Below, piece by piece: positions 17,866 to 24,999 of a stretch of 41,964 nt of DNA. The notes under the pieces are model-generated. The model did no database searches, was not told the DNA's origin, and was given only the letters and a program-made list of their open reading frames with translations. Each line of letters begins with the position of its first letter. The stretch's first letter is position 1. A program made the position numbers and the translations under genes. This stretch comes from Luteitalea sp. Its GTDB lineage: Bacteria; Acidobacteriota; Vicinamibacteria; Vicinamibacterales; Vicinamibacteraceae. The stretch spans positions 1 to 41,964 of the forward strand of contig WHTZ01000057.1 of the NCBI GenBank assembly GCA_009377495.1, given 5' to 3'.

Positions 17866-18138
17866 CAGGCTTTCTCGTACAGTTTGCGCTTCGAAAGCCA
17901 TCATCTGGCCGGAATCTTGCCCTTTGTCGCGTCCGGCTTTGGCATCTCGATTGTGCCGGCGATGGCCGCGCGCCACGACGGCTGCCAGTTTGTCGCGTTC
18001 CAACCGCCCGTGGAGCGACGTATCGGCTACCTGCGTCTGCGTGCACACGCACAGACGCCGGCGCTCAAGACGTTTCTCGTGTGGTTACGGCAAGCGGCGC
18101 GCGATCGTGGGTCGCCAACCACGGATGGACACGAATGA
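17866..18138 (+). pseudogene. LysR-family regulator, C-terminal remnant
   Basis: Only the end of the substrate-binding domain remains: LAGILPFVASGFGISIVP, followed by FQPPVERRIGYLRLR and TPALKTFLVWLRQAAR, the typical terminal part of LysR proteins. The HTH domain and most of the effector domain are absent; upstream in this frame is only the 48-base hairpin. About 90 codons of a normal 300 are left. A TTG near 17884 could act as a start, but the product would lack any DNA-binding part. It is convergent with the M23-like gene, with which it shares only about 70 bp of spacer. Confidence 0.7.
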
Positions 18139-18206
18139 AAGTCCGGATTTGATCAGATTGCGGCTCGAAGCTCTGGACAGCATCGTCCAGCTCCTGCCGT
18201 GTCCAT

Positions 18207-18785
18207 TCATCGATGTCCACTTGTTGATACTCTTTGGCCCTTACGCAGCTCGCCGGCCGCGACGTGCGCGCCGTCGGCCGTATAGTTCCGGAACGTCGCC
18301 GGCAGTCCTTCGCCCTCGAACGGTGTCGGCGTGCTCTGCAGATGGAAATGCAGGTGCGGCTCCTGCAGCTTGGGTTGAATGCGAAAGCCTTGAATGACGC
18401 CAGAAGCATCCCACGCCCATTCCACCTCGACCGGCGTGCTGCCGTGCTCGAAGCGCGCAGTTCGCACGTAAACGCTCAGGTCGTCTTTGGTGCTCGCGCG
18501 CTCGTCGAGCACCTCGCGCTCCTTTCCCAGATCATCCAGGACCTTGCTGTGAAAGGCTTTCAGCTTGTCCGAACTCTCGAGCGCGGCTTTGAGGTCGGCC
18601 GATGCCTGCTTCCAGACGACGTCGAGCTTCCCGTCGTAGAACAACGTCGTGAGCTCGCGTCCGCGCGCCGTGATCGCCGCATCCGATTGTGTGGCCGGTT
18701 GCGCACACACGACCGATCCGACGCTGAGGAGGGCCGTGGTGAGAGCCGCTACGAGTGACACACCACTGAACAGTCGATCCCGCAT
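18207..18785 (-). CDS. Secreted DUF3887/M23-like protein lacking the peptidase core
   Basis: The 192-aa product has a signal peptide (MRDRLFSGVSLVAALTTALL..VVCAQ), a DUF3887-like domain at about residues 35-110 (ITARGRELTTLFYDGKLDVV; FHSKVLDDLGKEREVLDE), and then jumps to the very end of an M23 metallopeptidase: EPHLHFHLQ at 142-150 with the HxH zinc motif, and GEGLPATFRNYTADG. The body of the M23 domain, including its first zinc ligands (HxxxD), is missing without a frameshift. I infer an in-frame internal deletion in a DUF3887-M23 gene, leaving a product without peptidase activity. A perfect AAGGAGG precedes the ATG. It follows the membrane protein gene by nine bases as the last gene of the ADOP/sigma operon. 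Confidence 0.65.
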   Translation of the reverse strand: MRDRLFSGVSLVAALTTALLSVGSVVCAQPATQSDAAITARGRELTTLFYDGKLDVVWKQASADLKAALESSDKLKAFHSKVLDDLGKEREVLDERASTKDDLSVYVRTARFEHGSTPVEVEWAWDASGVIQGFRIQPKLQEPHLHFHLQSTPTPFEGEGLPATFRNYTADGAHVAAGELRKGQRVSTSGHR

Positions 18786-18794
18786 TGAACCTCC

Positions 18795-19409
18795 TTATCG
18801 ACGGATGCCAGCATGCGACGGGCCCGCCTCGCCGTTGCGCTCGAAGCTCTGGACGGAGCCGTTCAGCTCTCGTCTCAGACCCGCGAGTGTGGCGGCTGCG
18901 CGCTGATTCAACCAATAGAGGAGCGCGCCGAACGCAATGGTCGTCGCCGCGTAAACGGCCGCGAAGGTCGGTGATGCGGCGCCAGCCACCACCAGATTGA
19001 CACCAATGAGCAGCGGGAGGATGTACCACCAGAGCACGGATCGGAGCAACCTGATCTGCGCGTCGACGCGATCGCGCGCACGCCGGCAGAACTCATTCAA
19101 GGGCAGGTCAGGCCCTGGGGGGCGAGTCTCCCTGCGTGTGCGATGGAAATGGAGCACGATGAACACAGCGGCAACCCCCGTGAAGATCGCGCCCGCACGG
19201 GTCAACGAGCTCGCCGGACGCCACGCGACGACGCTGAAGAACGCGATCACCCCGACGGCCGCTATCGTCTCGATGAAATCGCGGCGGAACACGTGCCGAT
19301 CCAGCTTGCGCACGCGGTGCTCGATAGCAGTGGTGGCATCTTCCCTGCGTTCGCTCTCCGTGTCCAGCGGACGGTGCTGCCATGCGTCTTTGCATCGCTC
19401 GACGGTCAT
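18795..19409 (-). CDS. 204-aa membrane protein coupled to the ECF sigma gene (copy 1)
   Basis: A cytosolic N-terminus of about 45 residues (with KDAWQHRP near the start and a charged helix) is followed by predicted membrane helices at about 45-63, 70-88, 123-143 and 148-167 and a short charged tail. The start ATG follows the sigma remnant's stop by one base and its SD (GGAGG) lies inside the sigma gene, so it was translationally coupled. That is the position of an anti-sigma factor, but I see no zinc or RskA-type motif. The function is unknown. It is nearly identical (about a dozen substitutions by eye) to the protein at 29149-29763. Confidence 0.75.
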   Translation of the reverse strand: MTVERCKDAWQHRPLDTESERREDATTAIEHRVRKLDRHVFRRDFIETIAAVGVIAFFSVVAWRPASSLTRAGAIFTGVAAVFIVLHFHRTRRETRPPGPDLPLNEFCRRARDRVDAQIRLLRSVLWWYILPLLIGVNLVVAGAASPTFAAVYAATTIAFGALLYWLNQRAAATLAGLRRELNGSVQSFERNGEAGPSHAGIRR

Positions 19410-19410
19410 C

Positions 19411-19689
19411 TTACGCCTCCACGTATCGGGTCGTGAACGCCTTCTTCAACCGATTGAGCTTGACGCCGACGTGGCTCTCGGTCAGCCCCGTGATGGCTGC
19501 CATCTCGGCATAGCTCAGGTCCTCGAGATAGAGAAGAAACAGCGCTCGGTCCACGCCGTCGAGTGTGGCGATGAACTCGTCGAGGATGACCAACTCATCT
19601 CTCGGGCCAAGGGTCCCCGTCGGCTCATGCGCGTGTACGGTCGAGGCACTTGTTAGCGGCTCGACGTTCGCACGTCGGCGCCAGCACAC
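19411..19689 (-). pseudogene. ECF sigma factor, region 4 remnant (copy 1)
   Basis: The C-terminal sigma-4 domain is intact: LDEFIATLDGVDRALFLLYL, LSYAEMAAITGLTESHVGVKL. The whole of region 2 (core-binding and -10 recognition) is absent: upstream of RRRANVEPLTSAST the sequence jumps directly to leader DNA that in copy 2 lies before the sigma start. The 92-codon frame can start only at a GTG created by the junction. This copy keeps a linker segment (VHAHEPTGTLGPRDELVI) that copy 2 has lost. Confidence 0.75.
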
Positions 19690-19704
19690 CGGCTTCTGTC
19701 AGGC

Positions 19705-19733
19705 ATTAGTCGCGGAGCGGTCGCGATTCTTAC
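19705..19733 (-). promoter_or_regulatory. Putative ECF-type promoter of the sigma gene (copy 1)
   Basis: On the minus strand GTAAGAATC is followed, about 12 bases on, by CGACTAAT. ECF promoters typically have an AA-containing -35 and a CGTC/CGAC-like -10 with this spacing. The block is identical in the second copy although flanking bases differ. It sits between the ADOP1 stop and the sigma remnant, consistent with autoregulation. No experimental support is available here. Confidence 0.4.
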
Positions 19734-19745
19734 GGCAGAGGTGGG

Positions 19746-22169
19746 TCACTCGTGCCGCAGCGCGATCATGGTGTCGATGCGTGAGGCGCGACGCGCAGGC
19801 AGGTAGCCGCTAATCGCAGCAACGGCGATCAGCACTGCGGCAGACACGGCGATGGTGGCAGCGTCTGTCGGCTGCACGCCAAAAAGGAGGCTGGCGGCAG
19901 CGCGCGCAGCGAGGAGGCTCAACGGCACGCCGATGGCAACCCCAGCGCCCGCCGTGATCAGCGTCTCGCGCACGATCAGCCAAGCGACGGCGAGGCCAGA
20001 CGCCCCGAGCGCCATGCGTACGCCGATCTCATTCGTGCGGCGGACGACGGCATAGGACATCACACCATAGAGGCCGATCGCAGCAAGCAGCAATCCAAGC
20101 ACGCCGAATCCCCCAGACAGCATCGCCACCAACCGCTCCTGGAGCAGCGCGCGGTCGATCTGCTGCTCCAACATCGCGACCTCCGTCACGAGGATGTCTG
20201 GACCCAGCTCGCGAACCTCTCCACGGACCGCGTTGATGAGCGAAGCGGCGTCACCGGTTGTCCGCACCGCAAGTGTCAGTTGTCGGAGGCCGTCGACAGG
20301 CTGCAGCACCGGGAGGTAGAGAACGGTCGGGATCTCATCGCGTAAGCTGTTGTGCTTCGAGTCGCCGGCAACCCCGATGACTTCGTAGACTCGGTCCAAG
20401 AGCTTGACGCGAGCTCCCAATGAGTCCTGATCGTCGAAGTAGAATCGCGCAGCCGTTTCGTTCATGATGGCGACTCGATCGAGCACCATCGTCCATAGGG
20501 CAGCGAGGCGCTCCGTCGGATATGTGGACTCGAGCGGTTCGATTCTGAACGTGAGCACCTCGTCTGCTCGGAATCCGACGTCGAGCGCCCTGAGGTTGGC
20601 GAGGGTGCGGACGAACAGGTTCGCTGCGACCAACAGGATGACCGATAGTGCCACTTGGGAGACCACGAGCAGGCGCGCGGCCGGGAGGCGTAGTCGAGAG
20701 CCCGTCGTGCGACTGGTCCCTTTCTTGATGTCCAAAGAGGCTTCGACGCGCGCCGCCCGAACAGCAGGCAGGAGACCGAAGAGGGTTCCGGTTATCAGGC
20801 ACAAAGCGGCTGTGAATAGGAGGGTTCGCCAATCAAGCCTCAAGTCGAGGAGGATTGGATTGCGTCCAACGGCGAAGAAGCTGACGAGCATCTGGCCGGC
20901 CCAGCTCGCGAAGAGCAATCCGACCGCCGAGCCCATCGCGAAGAGCAGGAGAGACTCGGTTAGCAATTGGCGCACGAGACGGCATCTGCCGGCGCCAATC
21001 GCCACGCGCACCGCAAACTCCTGCCGGCGGGCTGTCGCGCGGGCCAGTAGTAGATTGGCGATGTTGGCGCACGCGATGAGCAAGACGAGGCCCCCGATTC
21101 CTGCCACAAGCAGCAGGGGCTCAGAGAACTGGTTACGTAGCTGACCAAATCCCCGAGAAGCCGGCGTGAGCTCCATGTGGTCGAAGTGCTGTGCTCGCGC
21201 CTGTGCTGACATTCGGTTACGCATGAAACGCTGGAAGATCGGGTCGATCTCAGCGCGAGCCTGTTGGGACGACACGCCCGGCTCGAGGCGCGCCACGGCA
21301 TCGAACCACCAACTGCCGCCGTCACCGAGCTGGTCAGCGCCCACGACCGTGATCGGGATCGTGAGATCGATTGGAGTACCAACCTGGAGCCCGAAGAACT
21401 CCGGCGGTGTGACACCGACAATCGTCAGCACGTGATCCCTGTACGCGATCGTCTTGCCCAGGACATCCGGCCTGCCGCCAAAGCGACGCTGCCAGTACCG
21501 GTAACTGAGCACCGTGACCGGGGGATCGAGACGCTCGTCCTCCGGCGCGAGCATCCGTCCGAGCAGTGGTTCTACACCGAGCACGTCGAAATAGCTGGCC
21601 GATGCGAGCTGGCCCACCACCCGCTCGGCATATCCATCGATCTTGAGCGTCAGCCCGTGGACCTGGAACGCAGCCATGCCGCTGAACGACTGGCTATCGT
21701 CGCGAAATCTTTCGAAGCAGGGATAAGGAGGTGCGCCATTGATACCGGCCGATCCGACGACATCCAGAAAGAACAGGTCGCCGGGTTCCTCCACCGGCAT
21801 GGTTTTCAAGAGGATGACGTCGAAGACGCTGAAAATGGCAGTATTGGCGCCTATCCCGAGGGCGATCGTGAGGACGGCGACAGCCGCGAAGCGGGGGGCG
21901 CGGCGCAAGACTCGAAAGGCATATCGCAGGTCTGCAAGGAGGTCCTCGACGAGTCGTGTGCCGCGTGCATCGCGACTCTCCTCCTTGAGCGCCTCGACGT
22001 TGCCGAAGCTGCGCCGCACGGCAGAGCGTGCTTCGTCGGGGCTCATGCCACGGGCGATGTGCCGTTGGATATCTCTTTCCAAGTGGTAGGACAGCTCCTC
22101 GTCGAGCTCTTCCTCCATCGTGCCTCTCCGAAACAGTGCTCGCAGCCGCAGCTTCAGCCAGTTCAGCAT
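19746..22169 (-). CDS. ADOP-type MacB/FtsX orphan ABC permease (ADOP1)
   Basis: This 807-aa inner-membrane protein has an N-terminal ADOP segment (MLNWLKLRLRALFRRG ... MSPDEARSAVRRSFGNVE), a first TM helix (VAVLTIALGIGANTAIFSV), a MacB_PCD periplasmic domain, an FtsX block (IGGLVLLIACANIANLLLA), a second shorter periplasmic part and a last three-helix FtsX block (GVLGLLLAAIGLYGVMSYAV ... RRASRIDTMIALRHE). No ATPase partner gene is present. Compared with ADOP4 it lacks 71 codons of the second periplasmic domain, with LDRV joined directly to AIMNETAAR; the frame is kept but the domain must be altered. The open frame extends 63 codons upstream through a palindromic element; the ATG after GAGAACGG is preferred. 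Confidence 0.85.
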   Translation of the reverse strand: MLNWLKLRLRALFRRGTMEEELDEELSYHLERDIQRHIARGMSPDEARSAVRRSFGNVEALKEESRDARGTRLVEDLLADLRYAFRVLRRAPRFAAVAVLTIALGIGANTAIFSVFDVILLKTMPVEEPGDLFFLDVVGSAGINGAPPYPCFERFRDDSQSFSGMAAFQVHGLTLKIDGYAERVVGQLASASYFDVLGVEPLLGRMLAPEDERLDPPVTVLSYRYWQRRFGGRPDVLGKTIAYRDHVLTIVGVTPPEFFGLQVGTPIDLTIPITVVGADQLGDGGSWWFDAVARLEPGVSSQQARAEIDPIFQRFMRNRMSAQARAQHFDHMELTPASRGFGQLRNQFSEPLLLVAGIGGLVLLIACANIANLLLARATARRQEFAVRVAIGAGRCRLVRQLLTESLLLFAMGSAVGLLFASWAGQMLVSFFAVGRNPILLDLRLDWRTLLFTAALCLITGTLFGLLPAVRAARVEASLDIKKGTSRTTGSRLRLPAARLLVVSQVALSVILLVAANLFVRTLANLRALDVGFRADEVLTFRIEPLESTYPTERLAALWTMVLDRVAIMNETAARFYFDDQDSLGARVKLLDRVYEVIGVAGDSKHNSLRDEIPTVLYLPVLQPVDGLRQLTLAVRTTGDAASLINAVRGEVRELGPDILVTEVAMLEQQIDRALLQERLVAMLSGGFGVLGLLLAAIGLYGVMSYAVVRRTNEIGVRMALGASGLAVAWLIVRETLITAGAGVAIGVPLSLLAARAAASLLFGVQPTDAATIAVSAAVLIAVAAISGYLPARRASRIDTMIALRHE

Positions 22170-22196
22170 CCGTTCTCCGCTCTGCTCATAGCTACG

Positions 22197-22263
22197 GACG
22201 GCGCCCCAAAAGCCACCCCACGCGGGCTGCCCGCGTGGGGACCCCGGCAAGGGCGCCCTACTC
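22197..22263. repeat. Composite nested palindrome between ADOP2 and ADOP1
   Basis: The outer arms are those of the GTAG palindrome (GACGGCGCCCC ... GGGCGCCCTAC). Inside is a second perfect hairpin, CCCACGCGGG-CTG-CCCGCGTGGG. The GTAG head (read on the minus strand) supplies the TAG stop of ADOP2. A near-identical copy lies at 33001. Confidence 0.8.
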
Positions 22264-24927
22264 GGTCCGGAGCGCAACCAGCGGGTCGACCGTCGCCGCT
22301 CGCCAAGCGGGGACGAGGCTCGCCAACAGCGCCGTGGCTCCGAGGACGAGCACCACACCGGCGAAGGTCACCGGATCGGTCGCGCTGACGTCAAAGAGCT
22401 GGCTTTCCAATAGACGCGTGAGCGCGAGCGCGCCTCCCGTTCCGACACCAAGACCGATGACGACGAGCACCAAGGCTTCGCGGACAACGGTTTCGACAAG
22501 CGTGCGCGGGGATGCGCCGAGCGCGATCCGAATCCCGATCTCGTGTGTCCGTTGCGCGACGGCGAAGCTCAAGAGGCCGAAGATCCCCACCGCCGCGAGT
22601 ACCAAGGCCACGGCCGAAAACAGGCTGAGGAGGGTCGTGAAAAAGCGGGGGCGAGAGACGGAATCGGCCACTACTTGCTCGAACGTCCGGAACTCGGGGA
22701 TGGGAAGGTTGGAATCAAGAGATCTGAGCTCGCGCCGAATCGTCCCGGCCAGGCCGAGGGGGTCGGCCGCGGTGCGGACGATCACAAACATCCCGTCCAG
22801 TGGCACCTGCGCGTGAGCAAAGTAAGCCTCAGGTTCTGGCTCCCGCTCCAAACCAAGGCTTCGCACGTCAGCGACCACGCCGACGATCGTGAATGCGTCC
22901 GCCGCGTTCTCGATGGGGTCCCACGAAAATCCAACGAGCCGTCGCCCGATTGGATCCACGCTCGGGAAGAACCGCTCTGCGGCCGCCTCGTTAATGAGGA
23001 CGATCGGAGGGCTGCCCGCGCTGTCTCGTTGGGACATGCTGCGCCCTCGCAGGACGGGCACGCCCATCGTCTGCAAGTATTCCGGGTTGATGACGCGTGC
23101 GCCGATCGAAGGTTCTTCCTCGCCGGCGAGTGTCTGCCCCTCGATATGGAAGCGGCTCCTGAAGGCTCCCGTTTGACCGATCGGAAGGCGAGAGATAACG
23201 CCGGCCGACCGCACGTCCGGATGCGCTTCGACACGCTCCAATAACTGACCGAAAAATCGCCTTACCTGTTCGTTCGAGCCATACCCGCCCTCGGGCAAGT
23301 TGAGCCGGAAGGAGAGGATTCGTTCGGTCCGGAAACCTGGGTCAACGGAGGTGAGCCGGACGCAGCTCTCCAGAAGGAGCCCGGCCCCAGCGAGAAGCAC
23401 CACCGCAAGCGCGAGTTGCCCGACCACGAGCGCGCTGCGGAAGCGCTGTCCTCGCTGTGAGCCGAGGCCGCTCCTCCCACCAGACTGCAGCGTCGCTGCC
23501 AGTCCATCGCTGGCTGCCCGGCCCGCCGGAAGGAGCCCCGCAAGCACGCTGGCAACGATCGCGATGCCAAATGCGAAGGCCAGGACTGTTCCGTCCACCC
23601 GGATGGCTTCGAGGCGCGGCAACTCCTCGGGCCACATGGTGACGAGCCTGTCGGTGGCCCAGAACGCGAGCATGAGGCCGAGCACGCCGCCGCCGAGGCC
23701 AAGCACCAGCGATTCGGTCACGAGCTGTCGAACGATTCGGCCGCGCCGAGCCCCAAGCGCGGCTCGTACGGCGACCTCTTCGCGCCGGCCCGCCGCCCGG
23801 GCCAGGAGCAGGCCGGCCACGTTGGCGCAGGCGATGAAGAGCACCAGTCCGACGGCCCCGAGGAGGAGCAGGAGCGGCGTCCGCACGTCGCCGACAAGGT
23901 TCTCGTGGAGTGGCCTGGCCGTGAAGCGCACGCCGGCGTTCGTCTCGGGGAAGCGCTCTTCGAGGCGTCGGCCCAGCGCACGGAGCTCGGCTCGAGCCGC
24001 CTCCAGTGTCACGCCAGCACGGAGGCGGGCAAGGACGGGCAACCCTCGATTGTTCTTGCGGCCCTCCGTGATTGCTGACGACCAGTAATTTTCGCGCTCG
24101 TACAGCTGCGGCACCCACAAGTCGCGCTCGCTCGGAAAGTCGAACCCCGGCGGCATGACACCGATCACCGTGTGGGAGGTCCCATCGAGCAGGATCGTTC
24201 GGCCAATCACGCCTGGATTGCCACCAAAGTGCTGCCGCCACAGCACGTGACTGAGCACCGCCACGCGCTCGCTCCCTGGCTCGTTCTCCTCGTGCCGGAA
24301 CGTCCGGCCGAGAACCGGCCGCGCACGGAGCAACTCGAAGAAGCTCGCACCGACAGCCGCGCCCTCCAACCTCCGTGCCTCACCGACCCCGACGAGCGCG
24401 GCGCCAAACGCCTCGAACGGTGAGATTTCGTGAAAGGAGCGCATCTGTTCTTCTCGCAGGCTCATGAAGTTCGGCCGCGAGAGCAAGTCATCGCCCTGCT
24501 CCTGGTCCTCGATGACGGTGTGGAGCATCACCAACCGGTCCGGCTCGTTGAATGGAAGAGACCGCAGCAGGACCCCATGGACAATGCTGAAGATCGCGGT
24601 CGTCATGCCGATGCCGAGCGCGAGCGTCAATACGGCGGCTGTCGTGAACCCGGGACTCTTTCTGAGGGTGCGGATGACGTACCGGACATCTTGCCCGAGG
24701 TCCTCGAGCAAGCGGGTGCCGCGCGCATCGCGACTCTCCTCCTTGAGTGCCTCGACGTTGCCGAAGCCACGCCGCACGGCAGCGCGCGCTTCGTCGGGAC
24801 TCATACCGCAGGCAATGTGCCGTTGGATCTCTCGTTCGAGGTGGTAGGACAGCTCCTCGTCGAGCTCTTCCTCTATCGTGGCTTTCCGGAATAGTGCTCG
24901 CAGCCGCAGCTTCAGTTGGCTCAGCAC
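22258..24927 (-). CDS. ADOP-type MacB/FtsX orphan ABC permease (ADOP2)
   Basis: The 889-aa product has the same architecture as ADOP1 but belongs to a different subtype. The ADOP N-segment (EELSYHLEREIQRHIACGMS) is followed by TM1 (AAVLTLALGIGMTTAIFSIV), a full MacB_PCD domain, FtsX helices (GAVGLVLFIACANVAGLLLA), a second complete periplasmic domain (VRSAGVISRLPIGQTG ... PIVLINEAAAERFFP) and the C-terminal FtsX block ending RAATVDPLVALRTE. I start at the GTG (VLSQLKLRLRALF) five bases after GGAGG; an ATG seven codons upstream (24948) is the alternative. It is very similar to ADOP3 and appears full length. No ATPase gene is adjacent. Confidence 0.88.
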   Translation of the reverse strand: MLSQLKLRLRALFRKATIEEELDEELSYHLEREIQRHIACGMSPDEARAAVRRGFGNVEALKEESRDARGTRLLEDLGQDVRYVIRTLRKSPGFTTAAVLTLALGIGMTTAIFSIVHGVLLRSLPFNEPDRLVMLHTVIEDQEQGDDLLSRPNFMSLREEQMRSFHEISPFEAFGAALVGVGEARRLEGAAVGASFFELLRARPVLGRTFRHEENEPGSERVAVLSHVLWRQHFGGNPGVIGRTILLDGTSHTVIGVMPPGFDFPSERDLWVPQLYERENYWSSAITEGRKNNRGLPVLARLRAGVTLEAARAELRALGRRLEERFPETNAGVRFTARPLHENLVGDVRTPLLLLLGAVGLVLFIACANVAGLLLARAAGRREEVAVRAALGARRGRIVRQLVTESLVLGLGGGVLGLMLAFWATDRLVTMWPEELPRLEAIRVDGTVLAFAFGIAIVASVLAGLLPAGRAASDGLAATLQSGGRSGLGSQRGQRFRSALVVGQLALAVVLLAGAGLLLESCVRLTSVDPGFRTERILSFRLNLPEGGYGSNEQVRRFFGQLLERVEAHPDVRSAGVISRLPIGQTGAFRSRFHIEGQTLAGEEEPSIGARVINPEYLQTMGVPVLRGRSMSQRDSAGSPPIVLINEAAAERFFPSVDPIGRRLVGFSWDPIENAADAFTIVGVVADVRSLGLEREPEPEAYFAHAQVPLDGMFVIVRTAADPLGLAGTIRRELRSLDSNLPIPEFRTFEQVVADSVSRPRFFTTLLSLFSAVALVLAAVGIFGLLSFAVAQRTHEIGIRIALGASPRTLVETVVREALVLVVIGLGVGTGGALALTRLLESQLFDVSATDPVTFAGVVLVLGATALLASLVPAWRAATVDPLVALRTE

Positions 24928-24955
24928 CTCGGCCTCCGTTCTTCTCATAGCTACG

Positions 24956-24999
24956 GACGGCGCCCCTAAAGGGGCGCCCTACAAAGGGGCGCCCTACTC
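24956..24999 (-). repeat. Tandem GTAG palindromes between ADOP3 and ADOP2
   Basis: One full palindrome (stem GGCGCCCC / GGGGCGCC, loop TAAA on the plus strand) is followed by a second, truncated copy (AAAGGGGCGCCCTAC). The GTAG of the truncated copy supplies the TAG stop of ADOP3. The GACGG / CTACTC flanks are those of the composite elements at 22197 and 33001. Confidence 0.8.

Larger units (their letters stand above)
18795..22263 (-). repeat. Duplicated block, copy 1 (ADOP1 - sigma - membrane protein)
   Basis: This block and the one at 29149-33067 have the same gene order, the same spacers and the same composite palindrome at the upstream end. Similarity is uneven: the sigma/membrane protein part and the first 90 codons of the ADOP genes are near-identical, whereas the periplasmic parts of ADOP1 and ADOP4 are clearly diverged. 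Confidence 0.85.

Noticed and set aside
22170..22358. 63-codon upstream extension of ADOP1
   Set aside because: It runs through the composite palindrome and the end of ADOP2 in the wrong frame. The same applies to ADOP4 upstream of 32973.
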